From the NCBI RefSeq assembly GCF_013373795.3, contig NZ_CP088022.1:8625501-8689500 (forward strand): a DNA stretch of 64,000 bases, in the 5' to 3' direction. The notes beneath the pieces are model-generated. The model searched no databases, had not been told where the DNA came from, and saw nothing but the letters and a program-made list of their open reading frames with translations. Source of the stretch: Bradyrhizobium quebecense (lineage in GTDB: Bacteria > Pseudomonadota > Alphaproteobacteria > Rhizobiales > Xanthobacteraceae). Within the stretch, counting starts at the first letter, position 1; each line of letters begins with the position of its first letter. Below, in pieces: positions 1 to 10,764 of this stretch. Made by a program: the position numbers and the translations under genes.

Positions 1-1352
<1,352 letters not shown>

Positions 1353-1667
1353 CTAGGCGGCCTTCTTTTTTGAGAACACGTCGGTAAGAACGCCCATGAC
1401 ATCGCTTTCCTTCATGATCAATAGCTCTTGGCTGTCGATCTTGACCTCGGTGCCCGACCACTTGCCGAACAGCACGCGGTCGCCGACCTGCACGTCGATC
1501 GGGATCAGCTTGCCGGTCTCGTCACGGCCACCCGGGCCAACGGCGATAACTTCGCCTTGCGAGGGCTTTTCCTTGGCTGTGTCGGGAATGATGATACCGC
1601 CAGCGGTCTTCTCTTCTGCGTCGATGCGTTTGACCACGACGCGATCGTGAAGCGGACGGAAATTCAT
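1353..1667 (-). CDS. groES: 10-kDa co-chaperonin GroES
   Basis: Heptameric lid of GroEL, 104 residues, the normal length. It starts [16 protein letters not shown], carries the mobile-loop region [21 protein letters not shown] around residues 17-37, and ends in the usual GVLTDVF plus a lysine-rich tail. The start at 1667 is chosen over the longer upstream reading because AGGAGG lies 5 bp before it (1673-1678) and homologues begin with M-x-FRPLHDR. First gene of groESL. A -24/-12 type promoter sits ~60-80 bp upstream and a NifA-type activator site ~180 bp upstream. Confidence 0.97.
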   Translation of the reverse strand: MNFRPLHDRVVVKRIDAEEKTAGGIIIPDTAKEKPSQGEVIAVGPGGRDETGKLIPIDVQVGDRVLFGKWSGTEVKIDSQELLIMKESDVMGVLTDVFSKKKAA

Positions 1668-1726
1668 GCGGGCCTCCTGAGCATTTGAACGGGTTGGAGA
1701 TAGGCACATTGCGAACAGCGCCTTTA

Positions 1727-1744
1727 TAGCAAGAGGCAGGCCAA
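1727..1744 (-). promoter_or_regulatory. sigma54 (-24/-12) promoter of groESL
   Basis: On the minus strand the sequence is TTGGCCTGCCTCTTGCTA. It has GG and GC exactly 10 bp apart, the spacing required by RpoN, and a TTGC -12 element. It lies ~60 bp upstream of the groES start codon and faces it. Confidence 0.8.
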
Positions 1745-1843
1745 AGATGAGCTGATTGATCCTGCCTGCAGTTCTGCTAAATCGTACACTTGCGCGTATG
1801 TTCGTCCGGAAGCAAACGCGCTGGCGTACTCAGCCCGTCAAGC

Positions 1844-1859
1844 TGTCGTGAAAGTGACA
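1844..1859 (-). promoter_or_regulatory. NifA upstream activator sequence (TGT-N10-ACA)
   Basis: TGT at 1844-1846 and ACA at 1857-1859 are separated by exactly 10 bp, the canonical palindromic NifA binding site. Its centre is ~110 bp upstream of the -24 element, the usual position for activation of a sigma54 promoter by DNA looping. NifA control of one groESL copy is established for Bradyrhizobium; binding at this site is inferred. Confidence 0.75.
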
Positions 1860-2091
1860 TTGCATCTCGTCAAAGCACCAGCATCGATCGTCACGCCTTG
1901 GCCTAAATCATGCAGGCTTGGGGCGCGGCAAGTCAGGCTGGTCAGAGGAGTCCGATGCATGCAGGCTCACGATTGGCAGTGCACTCGAGTGCCAACCCTC
2001 GTGATCCGCGGCTTCTCCGCGGCTTCTCCGCGGCTCTGCGCTGTTGGGCTTTGGCATCGAAGCCGCTTGGACGGATTTGGAAGGAGCAATC

Positions 2092-2820
2092 ATGCAGTCC
2101 GCGTCAAAAGAGAACGGGTCTATCAAGATCGTCGGCCCTGCCGACCGTCCGAAGGTCATTGCCGTTCTGGCGACAGCCTTTACGACCTGCCTGCTGCTAA
2201 GATGGCTATATCCAGAACCGGAGCGCTACTTACGCCATTTCGCCGGCTTCCTGGAATACTACGCCGGCGATCCCTACTTCGATGGAAGTGGCGCGTATCT
2301 CGAAGACGGCCAGAAAGGTGCGTTGTTGTGGTTAACCGACAAAGCGCACCGTAATGACAAGCGCATGATGGAATATTTGCTCGGCAGTGTTCCAGAGGAC
2401 CGACGAACGGAAACCGAAAGGCTGTTCGAGGAGTTCGGCAAGTATCACCCCGAGGAGCCACACTGGTATTTCACCATGCTGGGCATCGATCCCATGCATC
2501 AAGGATCGGGCCGGGGCGGCCGTCTTTTCCAATACGGCCTTGCAATCCCGGACGAGGCGAAAGGCTTGGCATTCAACGAGGCCACCAGTCTCGGGCCGGC
2601 ACGTCTATATGAGCGGCTGGGATGGAAGATCGGGGTGAGGTTCAGGTCGGCAGTTCGCCGCCCATTTTCCCGATGGTGCGCCGTCACCCTTGATGGACCG
2701 TACGCGCGGGCCGGGCCGGGCAGGAGCTTTGTTCTACCCATGAATCAGGATCCGAATAGATCGCAGGGCCGCCGAGTTCGGCCCCTGCAAGACGCGCTCG
2801 TCATGTTGCAATCCCAGTAA
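2092..2820 (+). CDS. GNAT-family N-acetyltransferase
   Basis: Probable acetyl-CoA-dependent N-acyltransferase of 242 residues. The C-terminal half shows the GNAT layout: HWYFTMLGIDPMHQGSGRGGRL (beta4 followed by the Q/RxxGxG/A acetyl-CoA pyrophosphate loop) and later EATSLGPARLYERLGWKIG (beta5/alpha4). The ATG at 2092 is preferred because AAGGAG precedes it at 2081-2086. Substrate unknown. A decayed PLP-dependent decarboxylase follows ~45 bp downstream on the same strand, so the two may once have formed an amine-related operon. The last ~30 residues are basic and poorly conserved-looking. Confidence 0.8.
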   Translation: MQSASKENGSIKIVGPADRPKVIAVLATAFTTCLLLRWLYPEPERYLRHFAGFLEYYAGDPYFDGSGAYLEDGQKGALLWLTDKAHRNDKRMMEYLLGSVPEDRRTETERLFEEFGKYHPEEPHWYFTMLGIDPMHQGSGRGGRLFQYGLAIPDEAKGLAFNEATSLGPARLYERLGWKIGVRFRSAVRRPFSRWCAVTLDGPYARAGPGRSFVLPMNQDPNRSQGRRVRPLQDALVMLQSQ

Positions 2821-2866
2821 ATCAAAAAAGTGGACGAACTGTTCTCCTCGAGCAGGAGACAAATGA

Positions 2867-3872
2867 ATGCTTTCTGAGATACCCGTTCGCGAGGGGATCG
2901 ACTATGGACCCTTATGGCGCTTCTTGAAGTTCACAGGCAACAACCTTGGAGCCCCGTTCGAACCAGGAACCTATCGCGTCAACTCGCATACCCTGGAACG
3001 GCAAGTTATCGAATTCTTCGCCGAGCTGTTTCGAGCACCGCGGGAATTTCGGGGCTACCTCACCAACGGAGGGACGGAAGGTAACACGTGAGCTCTATCC
3101 GGATGCTGTGACGTATTTCTCGTCTGATACTCATTACAGCGTGAGCTCTGCTCGGGGTTGAGCACCGCGTGGTTCGTTCGCAGCCAAATGGAGAGATTAG
3201 CTATGACCATCTGGCGCAGGAAGCGGCTCGTGATCGCAAAAGGCCCGCCGTCGTGGTGGCAAACAGAGGCACCACCATGAAGGAAGGCAGGGACGATACG
3301 CTCAAGATACGCGCCGTGCTTCGCGATGTCGGTATTGACGCTATCTACGTTCACTCCGACGCGGCACTATGCGGGGCATACGCGGCTCTCTTGAGCCCGA
3401 GGCCCGCATTCGATTCGCGGATGGAGCGGACTCGATTACGGTCAGCGGACATAAGTGCCTTGGCGCGCCAAGGCCCTGCGGTATCGTTCTCTAGCGTAAA
3501 ATTCATGCTCAGCGTATCGAGCGTTCTATCGATTACATCGGGAGCTTCGACGCAACCTTGAGTGGCTCGCGTAATGCCTATACACCGATCATCCTTTGGT
3601 ATGCGATCCGTCGTCTGGGTGTCGAGGGCATCAAACAAATGTTTGTTGAATGTGAACAGCTCGCCGCCTATGCAGCCAGGGAACTCAATGCCCGAGGCGT
3701 CAGCGCCTGGCGTAATCCTAATGCGCTTACGGTCGTCTTTCCTGCTGTCGAGGAGTGTATCAAGGCTAAATGGCAAATTGCGGCTCAGGACGTAGGCCAT
3801 TTAGTCGTTGCGTCAGGGACGACCAAGAGTCAAATCGACGCGCTTATTGAGGCAGTGAGCAACAGCGGCTGA
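2867..3872 (+). pseudogene. Histidine/glutamate-type PLP decarboxylase, frameshifted
   Basis: Remnant of a group II PLP-dependent decarboxylase, closest in pattern to histidine decarboxylases. Pieces occur in the right order but in different frames: GYLTNGGTEGN (~3050-3088), ELYPDAVTYFSSDTHYSV (~3090-3140), PAVVVANRGTTMKEG then [12 protein letters not shown] (PLP Asp motif, ~3345-3375), [21 protein letters not shown] with the PLP lysine (~3432-3490), and a C-terminal piece from 3558. At least four frameshifts or small deletions make it non-functional. It starts behind an AGGAG at ~2853 and follows the GNAT gene. Confidence 0.8.
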
Positions 3873-4164
3873 TAATCGTCCTCGAGCTGACACCGCTGTG
3901 CTGCTTTGCACGCGGGATTTTGGTGCCCTCGGGCGAATGCGTGTTCTGCGTTGAACGGTTGCAATCTGCGGCGATGCCAACGCAGCTGAGGGTCGGCCCG
4001 CATTGGCCCGATCCGTCGTCGACGCTCGCTCCACCCACGCCGATTCAACTGTGCTGCGGGAGTTCCTCCCTCGTGTATGGTGAAAGATGGCAACGCCTTG
4101 GCAATACGCGCCCTGGAGCAGCGTGTTCTCGCTTGTATTCGTGGGCTGAGAGAGCCATAAGCAA

Positions 4165-5016
4165 CTTCAGTCGGCCCCCTATTTGCAAGCGGGCGATGCA
4201 GTCGGCAAAATGCGTTTCAGGCGCGCTCGATCTGACGATCGGTCCGTGCGCGGCGAGACGAACAGCTGCTGTGCGATTTGCGGGTTTGACGCGCCGGTTG
4301 CAACCAGATGCAACACTTGGATCTCTCTGAGCGAGAGATCGTATGGCCACGAATCTGCTCCTCGGTGACCACGACCATGGTATGCTGGCAAGGTTGAGAC
4401 GTGATGGCATTGGCCGCTGTCATCGCTCCACAGGAAGCGTCGCGGGGTCCAGGGCCTAAGCATCTCCGCGAGCAGTTTGCACCCCCGTCGCCCAGCTGTC
4501 GACCCGCTGCACGTGCCAGCAAGTTGAAAGCGGCGCCACTTGAAGAAATCACCAACGCAAACGAGTTAGGAGCCACGCCTTCTGCGAGTAGAGGGGGCGT
4601 TCTCAGCCGGTCGGAGACCTCGGCCAGAATGGGACGAAATCGCTGAGTGATGTCCTTGGGCTCATCCGTTGCCCCCGCTGACGTAGTCCACTTCATTGGA
4701 AAGCACCGACGTAGCGGCAGTCCGACAACCGCAAGCACATCGTCGAGCCCTCGTGGAGGCCCGATGGAATGAGAAATTCGCGCGCCGTCAGAGTCTCGGG
4801 AAACCAAAGGGGCCAGTCTCGCTCACAATCGCGCCACCTGAGCGAGCGCGGATCATCCTGATGCGCAATGGTGAAGGCAGGATTGTCTTTGACGAAATCA
4901 TCATTGATGTGATCGAGCAGCTTCTCGGAGTAACCGTCACTTGCGAGCGTCTGATGCAGATGAGTCTGCGATAGCGGATCCCAAGCACTCAAAGTAAAAG
5001 CGGAACACTGCACCAA
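4165..5016 (-). pseudogene. LuxR-family regulator, frameshifted
   Basis: Decayed regulator. The N-terminal ligand-domain segment (SLRWRDCERDWPLWFPETLTAREFLIP and GSTMCLRLSDCRYVGA) is in one frame at 4693-5016. A middle segment with RFRPILAEVSDRLRTPPLLAEGVAPNSFALV follows in a second frame (~4470-4690). The DNA-binding HTH (LSLREIQVLHLVATGASNPQIAQQLFVSPRT) is in a third frame (~4240-4345). The order and strand fit one LuxR-type gene carrying at least two frameshifts. Its target genes are unknown. Confidence 0.7.
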
Positions 5017-5625
5017 GGTCCTATCAATCAGTTACGCCCGTGGATCGACGGATGCCGCATCCCACGGAACGATCACCGAGCTCTCTAAAAGTGCTCTCAC
5101 CGATTCCCCCCTTAAGATATCATTGCGGAAGAAGCCCGCCGGTCACGCTCGGTCGATGTTACGTTGCGTTTTGGGCGGCTGTCGCGCCGCCTTGTTGCTC
5201 TCAGCGCTCCTAGCGGCTCGTTGTTTTAGCCAGCTTACGACAGTTAATATTCGTTCGCGCCGGCTATTGGACTGCTCGGGGCCGTCAAAGGTTAGGTCGG
5301 TTGTCCGAGATGGGCTTTTCCACTAGCCCACCAGCTGTTCGACGACGTCCTCGCCAGGCGAATAGAGCGGGCGTTACACGCGCGCATTGGGCGAGACAAG
5401 CTGTTCGCTAGCGCAGTCCGTCTGTGCGGCGCTGCTACTGGCTTCGCAAAATCGGTCAACTGATGTATTGAAGCAAGGTGCGGCGCGTCCGAAGCTTGGT
5501 CATCGCAGCATTTTGGTCTCGCGATGTCTAAACCGGCGCTGCGGTGAAAATGTCTGCGATAGAGCGCATCGTGTACGCAATGGGTGTGAAGGGAGATCAG
5601 CCGGGCAAGGCACGAAGAGACAACA
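5017..5625 (+). other. Intergenic, no supported gene
   Basis: Only short unsupported reading frames are present (for example 5123-5326 and 5387-5791). No recognisable domain, RNA gene or IS end was seen. Confidence 0.5.
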
Positions 5626-5850
5626 ATGCGCTACTGCTCTGAAACTCTCGGAATTAGCATCGTCAAACGATGCGCCGTCTGTAATGGTCAGTTCGGACTG
5701 GTCCGGTACTACTCATGGCGGACCTCTCTTTGTCCAAGGAAGTGCCTCGATCGCCTGCGCGCCCGCCGGCAAGCCGACCGTAGCTGGCTGAGCAAGCTCG
5801 TCGCTCGAGAATCAACAAAGCGATCGGGCGTGCGAGCCGAGCTGGTCTGA
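5626..5850 (+). CDS. Small cysteine-rich (zinc-ribbon-like) hypothetical protein
   Basis: A 74-residue protein with two cysteine pairs, CAVC near residue 16 and CPRKC near residue 36, in the context KRCAVCNGQFGLVRYYSWRTSLC. This could bind one zinc ion. The tail is rich in Arg/Lys. Small proteins of this layout are common hypotheticals in rhizobia, from memory of the family; no function is known. A ribosome-binding site is not obvious (GAAGAG ~10 bp upstream). It stands alone, ~115 bp before the Lrp/AsnC fragment. Confidence 0.5.
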   Translation: MRYCSETLGISIVKRCAVCNGQFGLVRYYSWRTSLCPRKCLDRLRARRQADRSWLSKLVARESTKRSGVRAELV

Positions 5851-5965
5851 CGCCCTACCGCTCCCCGCTTGAACGATCTGATTACGTATTGGAAGGGCAG
5901 GGCTCAAGCGAGGGGCCGGGTTTGGTCGTGGAAAAACCTGCTCGCCCGTTGATCCCGCCAGAACC

Positions 5966-6178
5966 ATGAAACTTGACAGAACGGATGCCCGCCTTCTTGA
6001 CTTACTGCAAAGAAACAACCGTCTGAGCAGTGAAATACTCGGCGCGAAGGTCGGGTTGTCGGCCTCTGGCGTTCAGCGCCGACTGAAGCGCCTGCGAGCA
6101 CTGCGCGTAATCGAAGCGGACGTCTCAATCATTTCTCCGAAAGCAATCGGACGAAACGTGACCCTGCTGGTTCTCGTG
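5966..6178 (+). pseudogene. Lrp/AsnC-family regulator, truncated by IS256
   Basis: The first ~71 residues of an Lrp/AsnC transcription factor: MKLDRTDARLLDLLQRNNRLSSEILGAKVGLSASGVQRRLKRL is the typical N-terminal winged HTH, followed by the linker VIEADVSIISPKAIG and the first strand LLVLVSY. The ligand-binding RAM domain is missing because an IS256-type terminal repeat begins at 6179. The continuation was not found elsewhere in the window, so the insertion was followed by a deletion. Confidence 0.85.
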
Positions 6179-6952
6179 AGCTATCGCCAAATTTTGGTGA
6201 CGGCGCGGCCGGTCAGGCGGCGGCGGTTATGGGCTGACGGTCAGTCGGTTTGGCGATGACCTCGATCCCGTCGTTGAATGTCACACCGAGAACGAGTTTT
6301 GGCAACTGGTTGTGGCCATCGAGACGACGCCGGCTTTTCTGCGCGGCCTCAAGCAGTTTGAAGACCATCGCGGGCGCCGTTCTGTTGGACAGGCAGCCCT
6401 TCGATCGGATCGTGCGGTGGCGCACGGTAGCGAAGGTGCTTTCAATGGGATTGGTGGTCCGCAGGTGTTTCCAGTGTTCGGCCGGGAAGTCGTAGAACGC
6501 CAGTAGCGTGTCCCGATCCTTGCTCAGGCAGTCGGCCGCCTTCTCGTATTTGGGCGTATAGCTCTCGATGAAGGCGTCGAACGCCAGCTCGGCGGCGGCC
6601 TTGGTTTCGGCCATCCAGCTCTCCTGCAACGCGCGTTTGGCTTTAGGCTGCTGGCTCTTCGGCAACTTGGCGATCACGTTGGCGGTCTTGTGTACCCAGC
6701 AGCGCTGCTCGCGCGTTTTCGGCCAGACCTCGCCGGCGGCCTTCCAGAACCCGAGCGCGCCGTCGGCGGTCGGCGATGGTGAGCCGCGGCGGCACGCCGA
6801 GCCCGCGCCGCTTCAGGTCGAGCAGCAGATCGCGCCAGTCCTGCGCGCTCTCGCGGGCGCCATCGGTGAAGCCGACCAGTTCCTTGCGGCCTTCCGGCGT
6901 CGCGCCGATCAGCACCAGGATGCACTGCTTTTCGTCTTTGAGGCGGAGTGAA
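6179..6952 (-). mobile_element. IS256-family (mutator) element, truncated and frameshifted
   Basis: The 3' half of the element that is complete at 41030-42436. The terminal repeat GAGCTATCGCCAAATTTTGG starts at 6179. The transposase C-terminal 154 residues (MIAKLPKSQQPKAKR to DRQPITAAA, 6213-6677) are intact, but the upstream part is in another frame (~6680-6945), with the shift near IADGALGFWKAAGE. Similarity stops at ~6950, so the N-terminal third and left end are lost. Confidence 0.85.
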
Positions 6953-7366
6953 CGTCGATCAGTAGCCTTTCCTGGAGCGGGCGCAGTCGCCCGTGGCCGC
7001 TCCCGGTACCTGGTGCCCGAAGGTGGTACCAAGACTGGTGACAATCAGACCACAATCCGTTCGGCGCGGGTCTTTATCGCCTTGCGAAGCCAGATCGCGA
7101 TGCAGTGGTCAAAGGGCCACTCGCAAATCACCTATGTTACCGCGAAGATCGCATTCCAGATGGCGCCCTCGAGAGCACGCCGCGGCCCGCTTCGCAAGAC
7201 AAGCCGGCAGTGGCGGCAGCATCATCCCTCGCCACGCTCGAGCGAAAGAGAGCGCCATCCGCGACCGCTCGCGCGCCGGCATATGAATTATATACGTTGA
7301 TATACGTTGTGCTGGCATGTCTGACGTGTGATTGCGCGTCTAGGACAAAGTGTCAACGGAGTTCCA
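6953..7366 (+). other. Intergenic, no supported gene
   Basis: About 400 bp between the IS256 remnant and the FkbM methyltransferase gene. Short reading frames only; no domain, tts box or nod box was recognised. The repeated ATATACGTTG near 7290-7310 is the only local pattern. Confidence 0.4.
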
Positions 7367-8029
7367 ATGGAAAAACAACCCGTGTCTTGTGTGGACGTAC
7401 ATCAGCATATTCTGTCACTTCTTGGGATGTCCAATCCAGTGATCTTGGATATCGGCTGCAATGACGGAACCGATACGGCACATTTTCTCACCCTGTGCCC
7501 ACAAGCTCAGCTTTACTGCTTTGAGCCGGACCCCCGAGCGATCGCGCGTTTCAAGAAGAAGCTCGGTCCAAATCTCGATAAGGTGAAGCTGCTTGAAATT
7601 GCGATCAGCGAACGAAACGGGACGATCGACTTCCATCCAAGCAATGCAGATGGAGATGCAAAGGAATGGGACCTCTCGGGCTCAATACGCCGCCCGAAGA
7701 ACCATCTTACCGAGTATGATTGGGTTCGCTTCGACCGTCCCTTCTCGGTTGAAACTCGACGGCTCGACGATTGGTGCAGCGAAGCTGGACTGAACACGGT
7801 CGATTTCATCTGGATGGACGTTCAAGGAGCCGAGGCCGATGTCATCGCCGGTGGCGTGCAGACGTTAAGCAACACGCGCTTCATCTACACGGAATATAGC
7901 GATCGCGAGCTCTACGAGGGGCAGCTGTCCCTGCAAGCCATTCTCGACCTATTACCATCATTCGAAGTGGCGGCTCATTATCCCCGCGAAGTGGAGGGTG
8001 ACGTATTGCTGAAAAATACGCAATTCTAG
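7367..8029 (+). CDS. FkbM-family SAM-dependent methyltransferase
   Basis: Class I methyltransferase of 220 residues. NPVILDIGCNDGTDTAHFL (~residues 24-42) is the SAM-binding motif I and AQLYCFEPDPRAIARF is motif II with the acidic ribose-binding residue. The signature HLTEYDWVRFD and TVDFIWMDVQGAEADVIAGG near residue 150 are typical of FkbM proteins, which O-methylate sugars, polyketides or lipids. The ATG at 7367 follows ACGGAG ~6 bp upstream. No partner genes adjoin it; in rhizobia such genes often sit with surface-polysaccharide or Nod-factor loci, but the substrate cannot be read here. Confidence 0.85.
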   Translation: MEKQPVSCVDVHQHILSLLGMSNPVILDIGCNDGTDTAHFLTLCPQAQLYCFEPDPRAIARFKKKLGPNLDKVKLLEIAISERNGTIDFHPSNADGDAKEWDLSGSIRRPKNHLTEYDWVRFDRPFSVETRRLDDWCSEAGLNTVDFIWMDVQGAEADVIAGGVQTLSNTRFIYTEYSDRELYEGQLSLQAILDLLPSFEVAAHYPREVEGDVLLKNTQF

Positions 8030-8239
8030 CTGCCATATCCGGCAGCCCCGTTCGTCGGTGAAAGAGCTTGCCCCAGATTTATGTAGCACATTGTTGTGTA
8101 ACAGCGATGGATCGGGCAAGCGGGCTCGTTGCCTCGCTCGCGGCATATCCTTTGACGTTCTCGGTTGTTGCCGTTGCACGGGCTTACGGACGGGAGATGC
8201 ATAAGACTCCCGTGATAATTGCTAAGTTGCTGATAATCG

Positions 8240-8458
8240 CTATTTTGATATATCGGCGCGGTGAGTGACGTCCCGGATAGCCGCGCGAGCCGTTTCAGAT
8301 GCTTGAATCAGCTCCATCAGCCGGCGCTCATACTGTTTAAGCGTCTGAACGGTTGCTGCATGCTCTGGGCCTCTAGGAAGCTGCTGCACTGATTCGAACA
8401 ACTGCCAAAGCAGCTGCATCATGTCGCGTAGTTCCTTGAGCCTCGCCAGTTTTGTCAC
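8240..8458 (-). CDS. Small helical hypothetical protein
   Basis: A 72-residue, charged, probably all-helical protein (LKELRDMMQLLWQLFESVQQLPRGPEHAATVQTLKQYERRLMELI). The amphipathic heptads suggest a coiled coil. No known domain. There is no clear ribosome-binding site, and it may be a remnant. Confidence 0.35.
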   Translation of the reverse strand: MTKLARLKELRDMMQLLWQLFESVQQLPRGPEHAATVQTLKQYERRLMELIQASETARAAIRDVTHRADISK

Positions 8459-8930
8459 CCGGTCAACCTTGCTCTAATTGCTCCAATGCGAAGACGGGCT
8501 GAAGCATCGGCGTTCGATCCGATCAACACCGCAGATAGGAAGACGTGAGATCGGTAAAAAGGGTCGTTTTTCCCCGCCGGATGCAGTTGGTCGCACGATT
8601 GTCTCCGTTGGTTAGCTTCTTTCTCGCGGTTTTTTCAGTCCTGCCGTCTCGCTCATGATCCTGGCGGGAACCATTCAGTCTGCTGTACAGAGGCAAATGT
8701 TGCGTGAGGGTTTTGCAACGACCGTGCCATCAGCTCGATCTAGCCTACGGATCTGAGAATACTAGGTTCGTGGTTGTTGCGGATCCGACATCGCCTCGGC
8801 GCCCGGCCTGTCAGTGTCCATACAGCATCAATGAATTCCAAGCACCGGCTTTGGCTCTGAGCGTTGTGTTGCGACGCGTGCAATACGCGCTGTGGTCCTT
8901 GGCGCCGGAAAGCTCGCTTACAGCTGCTCT
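8459..8930 (+). other. Intergenic, no supported gene
   Basis: No recognisable gene. It ends at the left terminal repeat of the IS5 element. Confidence 0.4.
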
Positions 8931-9748
8931 AGGATCCGGACTCAATTGATCCACCAAGTGATCGCGGCGGCCAGCAGGATTGCAGACAGGAAGATGTCTG
9001 CGCGCTTGTCGTATCTGGTTGCGATCCGGCGGAAGTCCTTGAGACGGCAGAACATCCGCTCGATGACGTTGCGGCCTTTGTAGGCGACCTTATCGTAGAG
9101 ATGCGGATGCTTGCGGGTCGGATTTGGCGGGATCACGGCCTTGATGCGGCGTGCGGCTAGTTCGTTGCGTAGGCTCCTGGCGTCGTAGGCTCGATCAGCC
9201 AGCAGACGGCGCGGGGTACGAACCATGCCGATCAAGCCGCGTGCACCGACCAGGTCGTGGGTGTTGCCAGGGGTGATCAGGAAGGCAAGCGGACGGCCGA
9301 TATCGTCGGTCAGCGCGTGGATTTTGGTGGTCTGCCCGCCGCGCGAGCGGCCGATCGCGTTGTTGAAGGCCCCCCTTTTGCGCCGGCCGCGGAGCGATGG
9401 GCTTTGATGTAACTGGAATCCACCGACATCGATCCGTACATGCCGGTCGATCCGGTCAGGGCGTAAAAAATATCCGTCCAAATCCCCTGTCGGCTCCAGC
9501 GGTTGAAGCGGTTGTAGACCGTCGTGTAGGGGCCGTAGACTTCCGGGCAATCGCGCCAGCGCGAACCAGATTTCAGCATGTGCACAATGCCGCTGATCAC
9601 GCGTCTATCATCGACCCGATGCGCTTCCTTGCGCCCTCGTGGCAACAACGGCTCAATCCGCCGCCATTCCGCATCGCTGAGCCAGTAGACCTGCTTTGCC
9701 ATTCAAGCCTCCCTTGCGCTGAGAAGCTTGAATCACAGTCCAATTCCA
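8931..9748 (-). mobile_element. IS5-family element (IS427-like group)
   Basis: Imperfect terminal repeats are visible: GGATCCGGACT at 8931 and, inverted, GGAATTGGACT ending at ~9748. The element carries a two-frame DDE transposase on the minus strand (8942-9702). The size of ~0.82 kb is normal for this group. Confidence 0.8.
8942..9702 (-). CDS. IS5-family transposase, orfA/orfB joined by -1 frameshift
   Basis: orfA (9310-9702) starts MAKQVYWLSDAEWRRIEPLLP, the DUF4096 N-terminus, and includes the first catalytic Asp in SVDSSYIKAHR. orfB continues in the -1 frame with GGQTTKIHALTDDIGRPLAF, LLADRAYDA (second Asp) and VIERMFCRLKDFRRIATRYDK (Glu region). The frames meet at an A4G6 run on the minus strand (9370-9380): reading AAA-GGG-GGG and slipping back one base gives AKGGAFNN, the conserved sequence. 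Programmed slippage is usual in this group, so the transposase is probably functional. Confidence 0.8.
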
Positions 9749-9903
9749 GATGGAATCTCTATTGAGTACAAACCCTAGGGCCGATCGACATTCAGGATTG
9801 AACTAAGCCGCTGCCGCGGCGTAGGGGGCAAGGTGGCATAGATCGCCTCCTGGCTGAGAGGATGTGGGTGTTGGAGCCCACCCCCTCAGACAGGAGTATC
9901 GAG

Positions 9904-10764
9904 ATGGCCGATTTGAGCCCTCTTCGCCGCCGCATGATCGAAGACATGACCGTCCGCAATCTGTCGCCGGCGACGCAAAGATCCTACATCAGCGCGGTTT
10001 CGAAGTTCAGCCGCTATTTTGGCCGATCGCCTGACCGGTTAGAGCTGGAAGACGTCCGCGCCTTCCAGGTGCATTTGGTCTCGACCGGCATCTCATGGCC
10101 GGCGCTGAACCAGATCGTCTGTGCGCTACGGTTTTTCTACGGCGTCACGCTCGGCGAGGCGCTCATCCCAGAGCGCATTCCCTATGCGCGAGAACCGCGC
10201 AAGCTGCCGGTCGTTCTCAGCGCCGACGAAGTGGTTCAGTTTCTTGAAGCGGTATCGAGCCTGAAGAGCCGCGCCGCGCTCACCACCGCCTATGCGGCCG
10301 GGCTCAGGGCCTCGGAGGTTGCGGGACTGCGGATCGAAGACATCGACAGCGCCCGCGGCGTCATCCAGGTGCGCCACGGCAAGGGCGCGAAGGATCGCAA
10401 CGTGATGCTGTCGCCCCAGCTGCTGGGCATCCTGCGCACCTACTGGCGGCTCGCCCGGCCGCGGCTTTATCTGTTCCCTGGTCGTGACGAAGATCATCCG
10501 ATCGATCAGACCGTGCTGCATGCCGCCTGCCGGTCGGCGGTGAAGGCTGCGGGCCTGACCAAGCGCGTCACGCTGCACACGCTGCGCCACAGCTTCGCGA
10601 CACATCTTCTCGAGAACGGAACCGATATCCGGATCATCCAGGTCTTGCTCGGGCACAATAATTTGTCGTCGACAGCGCGCTACACGCAGGTCGCCACCGA
10701 TACGATCCGAGCGACGCAGAGCCCGCTCGATCGCCTGTCGCTGGAGGTGACGCCACCTGGATGA
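9904..10764 (+). CDS. Tyrosine recombinase/integrase of an IS91-type element
   Basis: A 286-residue site-specific recombinase. The N-terminal core-binding domain (LSPATQRSYISAVSKFSRYFGRSPDRLELEDVRAFQVHL) is followed by the catalytic domain with Arg in GLRASEVAGLRIEDID, Lys in VRHGKGAKDR, HTLRHSFATHLLE, and LGHNNLSSTARYTQV with the nucleophilic Tyr. All catalytic residues are present. The ATG at 9904 is chosen (GAGTATCGAG upstream). Its stop overlaps the start of the IS91 transposase in ATGA, so the two are translated together. Such integrase plus IS91 pairs are a known element type. Confidence 0.9.
   Translation: MADLSPLRRRMIEDMTVRNLSPATQRSYISAVSKFSRYFGRSPDRLELEDVRAFQVHLVSTGISWPALNQIVCALRFFYGVTLGEALIPERIPYAREPRKLPVVLSADEVVQFLEAVSSLKSRAALTTAYAAGLRASEVAGLRIEDIDSARGVIQVRHGKGAKDRNVMLSPQLLGILRTYWRLARPRLYLFPGRDEDHPIDQTVLHAACRSAVKAAGLTKRVTLHTLRHSFATHLLENGTDIRIIQVLLGHNNLSSTARYTQVATDTIRATQSPLDRLSLEVTPPG

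Noticed and set aside
1796..1815. ACA-N10-TGT near the groESL control region as a second NifA site
   Set aside because: The half sites are in the wrong order (ACA first); only TGT-N10-ACA at 1844 fits.
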